This document shows, in pieces, positions 33,684 to 42,966 of a DNA stretch of 64,000 nucleotides. Made by a program: the position numbers and the translations under genes. The DNA lies in assembly GCF_013114625.1 (NCBI RefSeq), contig NZ_VTXD01000005.1, forward strand, positions 62,001-126,000, in the 5' to 3' direction. The DNA comes from Vibrio sp. 99-70-13A1. GTDB taxonomy: Bacteria > Pseudomonadota > Gammaproteobacteria > Enterobacterales > Vibrionaceae. Under the pieces are notes generated by a model. The model made no database searches, was not told the origin of the DNA, and saw only the letters and a list, made by a program, of their open reading frames with translations. Position 1 is the stretch's first letter, and every line of letters starts with the position of its first letter.

Positions 33684-34524
33684 TCTACAAAATGCCATCA
33701 TCGCTTTAATTGGTGGATGGCTAGTCCTATTCGTCATGATTCCAAATATCATGATTATTGGAACCAGTTTTCTAACGCGTGATGAAGCCAACTTAATCGA
33801 GATGACTTTTACATTAGATAACTATATCCGCTTAGCTGACCCCTTGTATTTAAAGGTGCTACTTCACTCTTTCTACATGGCGATAATAGCGACTTTGCTA
33901 TGTTTAGTGATTGGTTATCCGTTCGCATACATTATTGCGAAAATGCCTGAGAAGTGGCGACCAATCATGTTGTTTCTAGTGATTGTACCTTTTTGGACCA
34001 ACTCTCTGATCAGAACATACGGTCTGAAGATAGTGCTTGGTACCCAAGGAATTTTAAATAAATCGTTAATTGCACTGGATATTATCGATAAACCAATTCG
34101 CATCATGTACAGCGAAACAGCAGTGATGATCGGCTTAGTTTACATCTTGCTACCTTTCATGATTCTGCCGCTGTATTCGGCTATAGAAAAATTAGATGGA
34201 ACGTACCTAGAAGCAGCAAAAGATCTAGGCGCCAATAAGTTTCAAACTTTGGTGAAAGTAGTGTTGCCTTTAACCATGCCTGGTATTATCGGCGGCTGTT
34301 TATTGGTACTACTACCCGCTTTAGGAATGTTCTACATTTCAGATTTATTAGGCGGAGCGAAAAACTTACTGATTGGTAACGTCATTAAGAGCCAAGTCCT
34401 TAATGCTAGAGACTGGCCATTTGGCGCTGCAACCAGTATTGCTTTAACCATGGCTATGGCAATTATGCTTTATGCGTATTACCGAGCAGGCAGACTATTG
34501 AACAAGAAAGTGGAACTAGATTAA
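33667..34524 (+). CDS. potB: Spermidine/putrescine ABC transporter permease
   Basis: 285 residues from ATG 33667 ([20 protein letters not shown]). Six spans are expected. The EAA loop, [20 protein letters not shown], contacts PotA. The start lies inside the end of potA and the stop overlaps potC by one base (TAATG). Confidence 0.93.
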   Translation: MSKKFNLQNAIIALIGGWLVLFVMIPNIMIIGTSFLTRDEANLIEMTFTLDNYIRLADPLYLKVLLHSFYMAIIATLLCLVIGYPFAYIIAKMPEKWRPIMLFLVIVPFWTNSLIRTYGLKIVLGTQGILNKSLIALDIIDKPIRIMYSETAVMIGLVYILLPFMILPLYSAIEKLDGTYLEAAKDLGANKFQTLVKVVLPLTMPGIIGGCLLVLLPALGMFYISDLLGGAKNLLIGNVIKSQVLNARDWPFGAATSIALTMAMAIMLYAYYRAGRLLNKKVELD

Positions 34525-35294
34525 TGGGCCGCACAGTTAAGTTTAGCTTTATGGCGTTGGTATATGCATTCTTATACCTGCCAATAATCGTATTAATTGC
34601 TAACTCGTTTAATGCAAACAAGTTTGGTATGAAATGGGGCAGATTCACGACAAAGTGGTATGACGCGCTAATTAATAATGACAGCTTAATGCAAGCGGCT
34701 TGGCATTCATTGAATGTCGCGGTGTTTTCAGCAACAGCTGCCACGTTAATTGGCAGCTTGACTGCCGTTGCCCTATTCCGTTACCAATTCAAGGGTAAAG
34801 GTGCAGTAAATGGCATGCTATTTATTGTAATGATGTCGCCGGATATCGTAATGGCAATCTCATTGCTTGCTCTATTTTTAGTTATGGGTGTTCAGCTAGG
34901 TTTCTTTACCTTGCTGGTTGCACACATCACTTTTTGTTTACCATTTGTCGTTGTCACGGTTTATAGCCGTTTAAATGGTTTCGATGTAAAAATGCTTGAA
35001 GCAGCAAAAGATCTAGGCGCAAGTGAATGGACTATCTTAAAACAGATTATCCTACCTTTGGCTAAACCTGCTGTTGCTGCTGGGTGGTTATTAAGTTTCA
35101 CCTTGTCGCTAGATGATGTGATTATCAGTTCGTTTGTTACTGGACCAACTTATGAAATATTACCGTTGAAAATATATTCGATGGTAAAAGTTGGAATTTC
35201 CCCAGAGGTAAACGCGCTTGCAACCGTGATGTTAGTGGTTTCCTTAATATTGGTAATCACTTCGCAGTTGCTAGCGAGAGAGAAAGTGAAGTAA
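34524..35294 (+). CDS. potC: Spermidine/putrescine ABC transporter permease
   Basis: 256 residues with about six spans. The EAA loop is [20 protein letters not shown]. It pairs with PotB to form the channel. It ends just before a terminator, which separates the transporter genes from the binding-protein genes. Confidence 0.93.
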   Translation: MGRTVKFSFMALVYAFLYLPIIVLIANSFNANKFGMKWGRFTTKWYDALINNDSLMQAAWHSLNVAVFSATAATLIGSLTAVALFRYQFKGKGAVNGMLFIVMMSPDIVMAISLLALFLVMGVQLGFFTLLVAHITFCLPFVVVTVYSRLNGFDVKMLEAAKDLGASEWTILKQIILPLAKPAVAAGWLLSFTLSLDDVIISSFVTGPTYEILPLKIYSMVKVGISPEVNALATVMLVVSLILVITSQLLAREKVK

Positions 35295-35312
35295 ACTTCG
35301 CAAAAATCTAAT

Positions 35313-35343
35313 AAACAGAATGGTATTTATCATTCTGTTTTTC
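35313..35343 (+). terminator. Terminator after potABC
   Basis: Stem AAACAGAATG, loop GTATTTAT, CATTCTGTTT, then TT. Read-through is likely to feed the potD genes behind it at a lower or separately controlled level. Confidence 0.8.
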
Positions 35344-35387
35344 TATCTACTGCCATAATGGCAACGTTTGGTTTGGAGCTAACGTCA

Positions 35388-36422
35388 ATGAAAAAATGGG
35401 CTACTTTAATAGCTGGTAGTGCATGTGCGCTTTCAATGTTATCTGGAACAGTGTCTGCGGATGAAAATAAAGAATTAGTATTTATGAACTGGGGGCCTTA
35501 CATCAATAGTGAGATTCTGGAGCAGTTCACAAATGAAACGGGTATTAAAGTGATCTACTCAACTTATGAGTCGAACGAAACTTTATACGCGAAACTAAAA
35601 ACGCATAACAAAGGGTATGATTTAGTTGTGCCATCAACGTATTTTGTTTCTAAGATGCGCGATGAAGGCATGCTGCAAAAGATCGATAAATCTAAGCTTA
35701 TTAACTTCAATAATCTAGATACTAACTATTTAGATAAAGCTTATGACCCAAAAAATGAGTATTCAATTCCTCATGTCGTCGCTATCACTGGTTTAGCTGT
35801 GAATACCGATATGTATGACCCTGAGGAATTCCAAAGTTGGGCTGATTTATGGAAGCCTGAACTCGAAGGGCAATTAATGATGATGGATGACACTCGCGAA
35901 GTGTTCCACATTGCTCTACGTAAACTTGGCTATTCAGGCAACACGACTGACGAAAAGCAAATTGATGAAGCTTATGCCGAATTGCGAAAGCTCATGCCAA
36001 ATGTTCTAGTGTTTAACTCAGATAACCCAGGCGCGCCTTATATGTCAGGTGAAGTTGGTTTGGGGATGCTTTGGAATGGTTCTGCCGCTGCTGCGCAAAA
36101 TGAAGGCTTACCAATTAAATTGGTATTCCCTAAAGAAGGCGGTATTGGTTGGGTGGATAATTTTGCTATTAGCTCTGGAGCTATGAATGTTGATGCGGCT
36201 CATAAAATGATCGACTTTTTGCTTCGCCCTGAAATCGCAGAGCAAATATCTCGAGATACCGGCTACTTAACCGCAGTAAAAGCATCCAATGAGAAGTTTA
36301 AAGATAGCCCTGCTCTATTCCCCTCTCAAGAAGACTTAGATCGAGTCGAATGGCAATCTGCAGTAGGCGACAAGACAGTTCAGTATGAAGAGTACTTCAT
36401 GAAGCTAAAAGCTGGGCAGTAA
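35388..36422 (+). CDS. potD: Polyamine-binding periplasmic protein, first copy
   Basis: I chose ATG 35388 (MKKWATLIAGSACALSMLSG), which has GGAG about nine bases upstream and starts a clear signal peptide; the frame from 35358 adds ten residues. About 344 residues. FMNWGPYINSEILEQF and STYESNETLYAKLKTH are typical of PotD. It binds polyamines in the periplasm and delivers them to PotBC. It is closely related to the next gene, with which it shares long identical stretches (for example QLMMMDD-REVFHIAL, LRKLMPNVLVFNSD). Confidence 0.92.
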   Translation: MKKWATLIAGSACALSMLSGTVSADENKELVFMNWGPYINSEILEQFTNETGIKVIYSTYESNETLYAKLKTHNKGYDLVVPSTYFVSKMRDEGMLQKIDKSKLINFNNLDTNYLDKAYDPKNEYSIPHVVAITGLAVNTDMYDPEEFQSWADLWKPELEGQLMMMDDTREVFHIALRKLGYSGNTTDEKQIDEAYAELRKLMPNVLVFNSDNPGAPYMSGEVGLGMLWNGSAAAAQNEGLPIKLVFPKEGGIGWVDNFAISSGAMNVDAAHKMIDFLLRPEIAEQISRDTGYLTAVKASNEKFKDSPALFPSQEDLDRVEWQSAVGDKTVQYEEYFMKLKAGQ

Positions 36423-36443
36423 ACACCCATAAGTTTTTTGATC

Positions 36444-36469
36444 AATAGGCGGCTTAGGCTGCCTATTTT
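36444..36469 (+). terminator. Terminator between the two potD genes
   Basis: Stem AATAGGC, inner part GGCTTAGGCT, GCCTATT, then TTTG. It is placed 22 bases after the first potD, so the second copy probably has its own promoter. Confidence 0.75.
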
Positions 36470-36565
36470 GTTTCCAGACTGGTATAATCAACCTCTTCGA
36501 TTTTTATAAATCTTTCCTTTGGGTTCGCTACCCAGCTCTAAATAAAACAAATGAACGGAACAGTA

Positions 36566-37603
36566 ATGAAAAAAACACTGTATACCGGCGCATTGTGTGC
36601 TGCTACTTTACTTTCTACTCCTTCTTTCGCGGCTGACGAAGAGCTGTATTTCTATAATTGGTCTGAATACATTCCAAATGAAATTCTTGAAGACTTCACA
36701 AAAGAAACTGGAATCAAAGTTTTCTACTCAACTTATGAGTCAAACGAAAGCATGTACGCTAAGTTGAAAACTCAAGGTACAGGATATGACTTAGTCGTAC
36801 CTTCAACTTACTTTGTATCAAAAATGCGTAAAGAAGGCATGCTGCAAGAGTTAGATAAAAGTAAGTTGAGCCACTTTGCAGATTTGGATCCAAACTATTT
36901 AGACAAACCTTTCGATCCTAGCAATAACTACTCGATCCCATACATTTGGGGTGCAACGGGTATTGGTATTAACTCAGATATGCTTGATAAGTCATCAGTA
37001 AAAAACTGGGGAGACTTATGGGACACTCAATGGGAAGGTCAATTGATGATGATGGACGACTCTCGTGAAGTCTTCCACATTGCATTGTCTAAGTTAGGTT
37101 ACTCTCCTAACACAACTAACCCTGAAGAAATTAAAGAAGCTTACGAAGAATTACGCAAGCTTATGCCAAACGTTTTAGTGTTCAATTCTGACTTTCCTGC
37201 TAACCCATATTTAGCGGGCGAAGTGTCATTAGGTATGCTTTGGAATGGCTCTGCTTATATGGCTCGTCAAGAAGGTGCAACCATTGACATCATTTGGCCA
37301 GAAAAAGGCACTATATTTTGGATGGACAGCTTAGCGATCCCTTCAGGAGCTAAGAATACTGATGCCGCACACAAAATGATTGATTTCCTTTTGAGACCAG
37401 AAAACGCAGCTAAAATCGCACTTGAAATTGGCTACCCTACTCCAGTTAAAACGGCTTACCCACTACTGCCAAAAGAATTCGCGAATGATAAAAATGTCTT
37501 CCCACCACAATCTGTGATGGATAATGGCGTTTGGCAAGATGAAGTTGGTGAAGCAAGCGCAATTTATGACGAGTACTTCCAAAAGTTAAAAGTGAATAAC
37601 TAA
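36566..37603 (+). CDS. potD: Polyamine-binding periplasmic protein, second copy
   Basis: I chose ATG 36566 (MKKTLYTGALCAATLLSTPS, signal peptide cut after SFAA), with GGAA seven bases upstream; ATG 36551 would add five residues. About 345 residues. The sequence follows its neighbour closely: YFYNWSEYIPNEILEDF, STYESNESMYAKLKTQ. It starts the mature domain with the same motif but differs in ligand-site surroundings (MARQEGATIDIIWPEKG), so the two copies may differ in polyamine preference. Two adjacent potD genes are known in V. cholerae. Confidence 0.92.
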   Translation: MKKTLYTGALCAATLLSTPSFAADEELYFYNWSEYIPNEILEDFTKETGIKVFYSTYESNESMYAKLKTQGTGYDLVVPSTYFVSKMRKEGMLQELDKSKLSHFADLDPNYLDKPFDPSNNYSIPYIWGATGIGINSDMLDKSSVKNWGDLWDTQWEGQLMMMDDSREVFHIALSKLGYSPNTTNPEEIKEAYEELRKLMPNVLVFNSDFPANPYLAGEVSLGMLWNGSAYMARQEGATIDIIWPEKGTIFWMDSLAIPSGAKNTDAAHKMIDFLLRPENAAKIALEIGYPTPVKTAYPLLPKEFANDKNVFPPQSVMDNGVWQDEVGEASAIYDEYFQKLKVNN

Positions 37604-37620
37604 TACTCAATTTGATTTAT

Positions 37621-37650
37621 AATAAAGCGGCGCAAGCCGCTTTATTTTTA
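37621..37650 (+). terminator. Terminator after the second potD
   Basis: Stem AATAAAGCGGC, loop GCAA, GCCGCTTTATT, then TTTT. A perfect eleven-pair stem with a GNRA-like loop. Confidence 0.9.
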
Positions 37651-37699
37651 TCTAAACTTTATATAGAATCAAATTCAAACGAAACGGAGTTCTATATAA

Positions 37700-38500
37700 A
37701 TGCCTGCAAACCCCATATTGATAATCGTTAGCTTCATGCTACTTGCATCTTTAGTGATGCTTGCTGTTAGTTCGGTTTTAAAAATCGATTCGAATTATGA
37801 TCTTTTCTTCGAAACCAATACTCTAGTAATTGTCACGTATATTTATTTTGTTGCTCGTCGAGTCATTTCCCAAAATAGAATTCTTCAATCTGGCGCTTTG
37901 CTACTCATTTTTAACCTAACTTATGATGTCGCCACTGAATTAGAATTCTTGGATATTTGGGCTGACCAGCATGAACTTTTAGATACTTTTCTTGAAGATG
38001 GATTACTTCAAACCGCTTTTCTATTAATTGCTATTGGAGTCACACAAGTGACGTCTCATCTCAAGGAGGCTAGCAAGAAAGACGAATTAACCGGTCTGTA
38101 CAATAGAAAGAAATTCAATGAAATTAAGCTAGAAGAGTTTGAACTTGTCTTTTTAGATTTGGATGGATTAAAAACGGTTAATGATCGAAAAGGTCATAAC
38201 GTAGGTGACTTAATGATAGTGCGATTTTCTCAAGTTTTAGCAAAATCGACTCTTGACGAAGATGAAATGGTTTTTCGTGTTGGAGGTGATGAGTTCGTTG
38301 TTACCACTCGAATTGGGCGAAGTGCTGAGTTTATCTCGCAAGTAAAAATGCAACTTGAAGGTGAAAAACTATCGTTCTCTTATGGTATCGAAAAAGCCAA
38401 TAGAGCTAACTTTAAGCAAGCACTAATACAATCAGATAAAGCCATGTATGAAATGAAAAAATCACACAAAGAAAATATCAGAGCCAGTTATGACCATTAA
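37700..38500 (+). CDS. Membrane-bound GGDEF protein, probable diguanylate cyclase
   Basis: 266 residues. Three or four spans fill the first 120 residues, followed by a coiled-coil link and a GGDEF domain. The domain starts at KDELTGLYNRKKFNEIK, has LDLDGLKTVNDRKGHNVGD and the intact active site RVGGDEFVV. No RxxD inhibition site is visible before GGDEF (the residues there are EDEMVF), so product feedback is unlikely. The domain is compact, with a short N-terminal part after NRK. It likely makes c-di-GMP; activity is inferred from the intact signature. Confidence 0.85.
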   Translation: MPANPILIIVSFMLLASLVMLAVSSVLKIDSNYDLFFETNTLVIVTYIYFVARRVISQNRILQSGALLLIFNLTYDVATELEFLDIWADQHELLDTFLEDGLLQTAFLLIAIGVTQVTSHLKEASKKDELTGLYNRKKFNEIKLEEFELVFLDLDGLKTVNDRKGHNVGDLMIVRFSQVLAKSTLDEDEMVFRVGGDEFVVTTRIGRSAEFISQVKMQLEGEKLSFSYGIEKANRANFKQALIQSDKAMYEMKKSHKENIRASYDH

Positions 38501-38521
38501 AAAGGAGACGCCACGTCTCCT
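38499..38521 (-). terminator. Terminator downstream of cobB
   Basis: Stem AGGAGACG, loop CCA, CGTCTCCT. On the minus strand it is followed by a short T-run, so it suits the leftward cobB transcript; the GGDEF gene ends at the same place from the other side. Confidence 0.65.
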
Positions 38522-38531
38522 CCTGCTGCGG

Positions 38532-38573
38532 CTCTAATCTCTAATCTCTAATCTCTAATCTCTAATCTCTAAT
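38532..38573. repeat. Tandem heptanucleotide repeat, six copies
   Basis: CTCTAAT is repeated six times without any change, then the sequence leaves the pattern (TAAAG). It lies between the convergent GGDEF and cobB genes, outside any reading frame, about 30 bases after the GGDEF stop. Copy number is likely to vary between strains because such perfect short repeats slip in replication. Confidence 0.95.
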
Positions 38574-38687
38574 TAAAGCCTATTATACAAATTGAACACT
38601 GCGTGATTAACCATAAATAACTACGTAATTAGCGACAGGTAAATATATAATTAACGGTAAAACACTAGTTTAACGGCAAAAAGCTAG

Positions 38688-39419
38688 TTACGCGCTGAGC
38701 GCACCATCTAGGCTGAGTAACTCTTTAACCAGTCTTGGAATCTCAATACTTGCTTTGCCATAACGCTTTTCTTCAAACTCACTTTCAACTGCACTCGGCT
38801 CTAAATTCACTTCAATGGTATGGGCGCCATGCATTCTCGCATCATGTACAAACCCTGCAGCTGGGTATACCACTCCAGAAGTCCCGATAGAAACAAAAAG
38901 GTCGGCTTCTTCTAATGCAGAATAAATATCTCCCATGCGTAAAGGCATTTCGCCAAACCAAACAATATGAGGTCGCATTTGGGCTGGAATTTGACAACAA
39001 TGACATAAATCACCTGTTTCAATATTATCTTTATACTCAACGACTTGGTTTGATTCGCTGCACCTAGCCTTAAGTAATTCACCATGCATATGGATAATAT
39101 TTGAACTACCACCTCGTTCATGTAAATTATCGATATTCTGAGTAATAATAGTGACTTTACCTTCAAGCTGTTCTTCAAGGTCGCCTAGTGCCAAGTGTGC
39201 AGCATTAGGGTTAATATCTTTGCCTTGAAGCCCTGCTCTTCTTTTGTTGTAAAAAGCTTGTACAAGATCTGGATCTTTAACAAAGCCTTCCGGCGTTGCC
39301 ACATCTTCAATTTTATGGTTTTCCCATAATCCATCTTGAGCTCGAAATGTCTGTATCCCTGATTCGGCTGAAATGCCGGCACCAGTGAGAATCACAATGT
39401 TTTTATATGGGAAATTCAT
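38688..39419 (-). CDS. cobB: NAD-dependent protein deacylase (sirtuin)
   Basis: 243 residues, the short bacterial CobB form. [20 protein letters not shown] binds [15 protein letters not shown] precedes the catalytic His in MHGEL. The zinc Cys residues appear as KARCSES and [20 protein letters not shown] and [15 protein letters not shown] complete the fold. It removes acyl groups from protein lysines. Confidence 0.94.
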   Translation of the reverse strand: MNFPYKNIVILTGAGISAESGIQTFRAQDGLWENHKIEDVATPEGFVKDPDLVQAFYNKRRAGLQGKDINPNAAHLALGDLEEQLEGKVTIITQNIDNLHERGGSSNIIHMHGELLKARCSESNQVVEYKDNIETGDLCHCCQIPAQMRPHIVWFGEMPLRMGDIYSALEEADLFVSIGTSGVVYPAAGFVHDARMHGAHTIEVNLEPSAVESEFEEKRYGKASIEIPRLVKELLSLDGALSA

Positions 39420-39643
39420 ATCGTATCCTTACCAATAAACTATCTAAACTCAGCTTAGCACTCTTCAAATTCCAACAATAGTTTTAGGGATTAGACTATG
39501 GTCTTAACTTAAAAGAATCGTTAGATATTTGTGAAGTAGAACAAAGTACGATTTGGGTGAAATGCTCCATTTATTAAAGCTTTCACCTAGTAACTGCTCA
39601 ATAAAAGCTAAGAGAAAACAGAGAGATTACGATTCTAAAACCA

Positions 39644-39667
39644 AAAAAACGACCGAAGCCGTTTTTT
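39644..39667 (-). terminator. Terminator downstream of the ammonium transporter gene
   Basis: AAAAAACG, loop ACCGAAGC, CGTTTTTT. On the minus strand a T-run follows. It lies about 30 bases after the gene end. Confidence 0.75.
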
Positions 39668-39696
39668 GTTAAAAGTCTCTATGTTGATATTAGTGA

Positions 39697-40917
39697 TTAG
39701 TCTTCACTGATAGAGGAAATCTTATGAATGGATAAATCAGCACCGTTAAATTCATCTTCTTCACTTAAGCGTAGCCCTGTGAACTTGTTCAGTAGCCCGT
39801 AGACAATAAATGAACCGCTCAAGGCAACAAGAATACCAGCGAGTGTACCTAAGATCTGAACTGTAAAACTCACGCCTCCTAGCCCCCATAATGCTTGTTG
39901 CCCAAAAATGCCAGCAGCAATACCACCCCAAGCACCACAAACACCGTGTAATGGCCACACACCTAAAACATCATCAATTTTGGTTTTGTTTTGCATATAG
40001 GTAAACAAGTACACAAAAAGTGCACCAGCAATGCTACCGGTGACTAAAGCACCTAACGGATGCATCAAATCTGAACCTGCACATACCGCGACTAAACCCG
40101 CGAGTGGACCATTGTGAATAAAGCCTGGGTCATTTTTACCTGCCACAAGTGCAGCAAGAATACCGCCGACCATCGCCATCAGTGAGTTCATAGCAACCAA
40201 GCCACTAATGCCGTTAATCGCTTGTGCTGACATCACGTTGAAGCCAAACCAACCGACACATAAAATCCATGCACCAAGAGCAAGGAACGGGATATTTGAT
40301 GGTGCAAAGTTGGTGTGTTTGCCTGCGCGAATACGCCCTTTACGCATACCTAAAAAGTACACAGCAACTAACGCTATCCAACCACCAACACCATGCACAA
40401 CAACAGAGCCTGCGAAATCATGAAAGCCATAACCAAATTGAGCTTCGAACCAAGCTTGCAAACCAAAATTACCATTCCAAATCATGCCTTCGAACAGTGG
40501 GTATACAAAGCCAACAGTAAAGAACGTTGCAATCAATATTGGATAGAAACGTGCACGCTCGGCGATACCGCCAGACACAATAGCGGGAATAGCGGCAGCA
40601 AAAGTCAGTAAGAAAAAGAACTTAACCATTTCGTAGCCATTTGCTTGAGAGAGCGTTTCCGCATCAGCAAAGAAGTTAGCGCCATACGCAACCCAGTAAC
40701 CGATGAAGAAATATGCAATGGCTGAAACACCAAAATCTGCCAGTATTTTTACCAAAGCATTCACTTGGTTCTTTTTTCGTACCGTACCGACTTCCAAGAA
40801 GGCGAAGCCAGCATGCATTAAGAACACCATGATGGCACCAAGTAGTAAAAATAAGGTGTCTGAACTTTGAGTTAGGCTCTGTACTGCGCTATGAACCTGG
40901 GTAACCGTTTCACTCAT
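39697..40917 (-). CDS. amt: Ammonium transporter (Amt/MEP/Rh family)
   Basis: I chose ATG 40917 (MSETVTQVHSAVQSL); ATG 40926 lies only two bases from GGAG. About 406 residues with eleven spans. MVFLMHAGFAFLEVGTVRKKN is the Amt signature near the N-terminus. HDFAGSVVVHGVGGWIAL and HPLGALVTGSIAG, HGVCGAWGGIAAG carry the His pair of the pore. No glnK gene lies next to it, unlike in E. coli, so its control by PII must come from elsewhere. It moves ammonium into the cell at low supply. Confidence 0.92.
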   Translation of the reverse strand: MSETVTQVHSAVQSLTQSSDTLFLLLGAIMVFLMHAGFAFLEVGTVRKKNQVNALVKILADFGVSAIAYFFIGYWVAYGANFFADAETLSQANGYEMVKFFFLLTFAAAIPAIVSGGIAERARFYPILIATFFTVGFVYPLFEGMIWNGNFGLQAWFEAQFGYGFHDFAGSVVVHGVGGWIALVAVYFLGMRKGRIRAGKHTNFAPSNIPFLALGAWILCVGWFGFNVMSAQAINGISGLVAMNSLMAMVGGILAALVAGKNDPGFIHNGPLAGLVAVCAGSDLMHPLGALVTGSIAGALFVYLFTYMQNKTKIDDVLGVWPLHGVCGAWGGIAAGIFGQQALWGLGGVSFTVQILGTLAGILVALSGSFIVYGLLNKFTGLRLSEEDEFNGADLSIHKISSISED

Positions 40918-41362
40918 GTCTTGCATTCTCCATTGCTTTTAATTCATCTCTGCACTTTTTTCGTGCTACTAAGGGTTAATTGAACTAATTTGGTGATTTA
41001 TTAATTTAATCGTCAATAAAGCAAAGAGTGTTCCATCTTTAAGAATACAATTATCATAGAACCCTGAAGATTTTAAGTTATTGTTTTAATAAGCTTAATA
41101 TGAGAATAATGGTTTCTCTGTTCTTCTTCTCACTTTCTTATTAGATATCCAAGCGCACCAGATTAGTGCTATTGCCTCAATTTGATCCACTTATGATTAT
41201 TCGCACAATAATTTCAGATGTACCTTTCAAGTATAAGTAGATCAAAGGAGTCATCAGCATATGAACTGACTGTATTAAACGTTTAATACTTTTATTTCTG
41301 ACACAAAAACGCCCCTAATTGGGGCGTTTGAAATTAAATTTATATCGTCACTGAAGGGTCAT
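40918..41362. other. Intergenic region upstream of amt, with fdh terminator
   Basis: About 440 AT-rich bases with no credible gene. The left part should hold the amt promoter, but I find no clear sigma-54 or sigma-70 site. The right end holds the fdh operon terminator at 41305-41329. Confidence 0.6.
41305..41329 (-). terminator. Terminator of the formate dehydrogenase operon
   Basis: Minus strand: AAACGCCCC, loop AATTA, GGGGCGTTT, then TT. A nine-pair perfect stem 34 bases after the last subunit gene. Confidence 0.9.
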
Positions 41363-42334
41363 CTATTCAGCTTTATCTTTCACGCGATCATACCAAAGGT
41401 TGTGGTGTTGCTTAGCCCATGACTCATCGACATAGCCTGTTTTCATTCCATCCAAAGCACCTTCAGTACCAACTGTACCAATGTAAATGTGACCAAAAGA
41501 AGCTGCAATTAAACCCAATGAAGCGACGGCATGAATGATATTAGCTATTTGCATATGCTCTCGAAGCTGACCAAACATTGGGAAGTCCATCACAAGACCA
41601 GAAATACACACCGCAACTCCAGCCGTTGCTAGCAGCCAAAACCAAACTTTTTCACCGCCATTACAGAAATCAGCAGATGGGTGTTTTCCATTAGGAAGAA
41701 TACCGCCACCGGCTTTAAACCATTCTAAGTCCACTTTGGTAAAGAAGTTATTTTTAAGCCACTTAACAAGCATCACCGCAATGCCAATCACAAACAAAGG
41801 ACCTAAATAGTTATGGGAAACCTTAGCCGCCATAATTAAGTTCGCCCAAATGCCATCAGATAGCATAGGTTTCATGACGTGTTTGCCATACAGCAGAGTC
41901 AGCCCTGAAAAACCAAGAATAATAAACAGAATTGCGGTATACCAATGGAGTGCCCTTTCAAAAGGAGTCCAGCGTAATATCTTCTTACCCGTCTTTGGTT
42001 TATCGACTTTAATTTGCCCTGCCCATAAGTAGAAAGCAAAAAGCGACACAAATGATGCTCCAATCATTAACGCACCGATTGGGGTGATCCACTTATTTCG
42101 AATTTCACGCCACAACTGACCAGAAGCATTGATCAACACACCAGCTTCACGGTGCTGAGCGGTTGTATAACCTTCTTGACCATCTTTAACTTGTCGCCAG
42201 TAATCTGCGCCCGCCAACTGAACAACTTCTTGTTCTGCATTCGCTTTTTCTGTCGTGACAGTTGCTTCCGAAAAAGCAACTGTTGAAAACAGAAGAGCAA
42301 AAACGCTAACTAATAATACGTATATACGTTTCAC
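41363..42334 (-). CDS. Formate dehydrogenase cytochrome b subunit (gamma)
   Basis: 323 residues with a signal-like N-terminus (YVLLVSVFALLFSTVAFSEA), then about 80 periplasmic residues and four spans. Conserved His haem ligands appear in TPFERALHWYTAILF, SHNYLGPLFVIGIA and GHIYIGTVGTEGALDGM. The last segment is the FdnI/FdoI signature (GTVGTEGA). It anchors the enzyme and passes electrons to quinone. It ends the operon. Confidence 0.9.
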   Translation of the reverse strand: MKRIYVLLVSVFALLFSTVAFSEATVTTEKANAEQEVVQLAGADYWRQVKDGQEGYTTAQHREAGVLINASGQLWREIRNKWITPIGALMIGASFVSLFAFYLWAGQIKVDKPKTGKKILRWTPFERALHWYTAILFIILGFSGLTLLYGKHVMKPMLSDGIWANLIMAAKVSHNYLGPLFVIGIAVMLVKWLKNNFFTKVDLEWFKAGGGILPNGKHPSADFCNGGEKVWFWLLATAGVAVCISGLVMDFPMFGQLREHMQIANIIHAVASLGLIAASFGHIYIGTVGTEGALDGMKTGYVDESWAKQHHNLWYDRVKDKAE

Positions 42335-42346
42335 TCTTATCTGCTC

Positions 42347-42955
42347 CTAGCTTTTTGTTGCATCAAATGAAAGATCTTCACCGTTTGTCCAACCAGCACC
42401 TTTCGCACCACGTTCAACAACACGTTGACGGAAAATCTCTGAGACTTTCTCAGCATCACCAGCAATAAGTGCTTTCGTTGAACATAACGAAGCACACATC
42501 GGCAGTTTGCCTTCTGCTATACGGTTCGCACCGTATTTTTTGCGTTCTTCTTCTGAGCCTGCCTCAGTTTCAGGACCACCAGCACAGAACGTACATTTAT
42601 CCATTTTCCCTCTTTCACCAAATGTCGACTCTTGAGGGAATTGTGGTGCTCCAAATGGACATGCAAACAAGCAGTAACCACAACCAATACATAAGTCTTT
42701 ATTGTGTAACACAATGCCGTCTTCGGTTTGCTTGAAGCAATCTGTTGGGCAAACTGCCATGCAAGGTGCGTCAGTACAGTGCATACACGCGACCGAAATC
42801 GAGTTTTCACCCGGTTCACCGTCATTCAATGTCACAACGCGTCGGCGTTGAATGCCCCACTCTAATGCGTCGTCATTTTCGTTCTTACATGCTGTGACAC
42901 AACCATTACATTCAATACAACGTTTGGTGTCACACAGGAATTTCATCTTAGCCAT
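42347..42955 (-). CDS. Formate dehydrogenase iron-sulfur subunit (beta)
   Basis: 202 residues with four sets of Cys ligands: CIECNGCVTACKNE, CMHCTDAPCMAVCPTDC, CIGCGYCLFACPFG, and a further CTFCAGG group. It links the molybdenum subunit to the cytochrome. No C-terminal membrane helix is seen, unlike E. coli FdnH. It is coupled closely to both neighbours (11-12 bases). Confidence 0.9.
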   Translation of the reverse strand: MAKMKFLCDTKRCIECNGCVTACKNENDDALEWGIQRRRVVTLNDGEPGENSISVACMHCTDAPCMAVCPTDCFKQTEDGIVLHNKDLCIGCGYCLFACPFGAPQFPQESTFGERGKMDKCTFCAGGPETEAGSEEERKKYGANRIAEGKLPMCASLCSTKALIAGDAEKVSEIFRQRVVERGAKGAGWTNGEDLSFDATKS

Positions 42956-42966
42956 CTTGTGACTCC

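Noticed and set aside
38532..38573. CRISPR array
   Set aside because: The repeat unit is seven bases with no spacers.
40951..40968. Possible sigma-54 promoter of the ammonium transporter gene
   Set aside because: On the minus strand TAGCACGAAAAAAGTGCA has a changed GG and the GC pair is two bases too far away.
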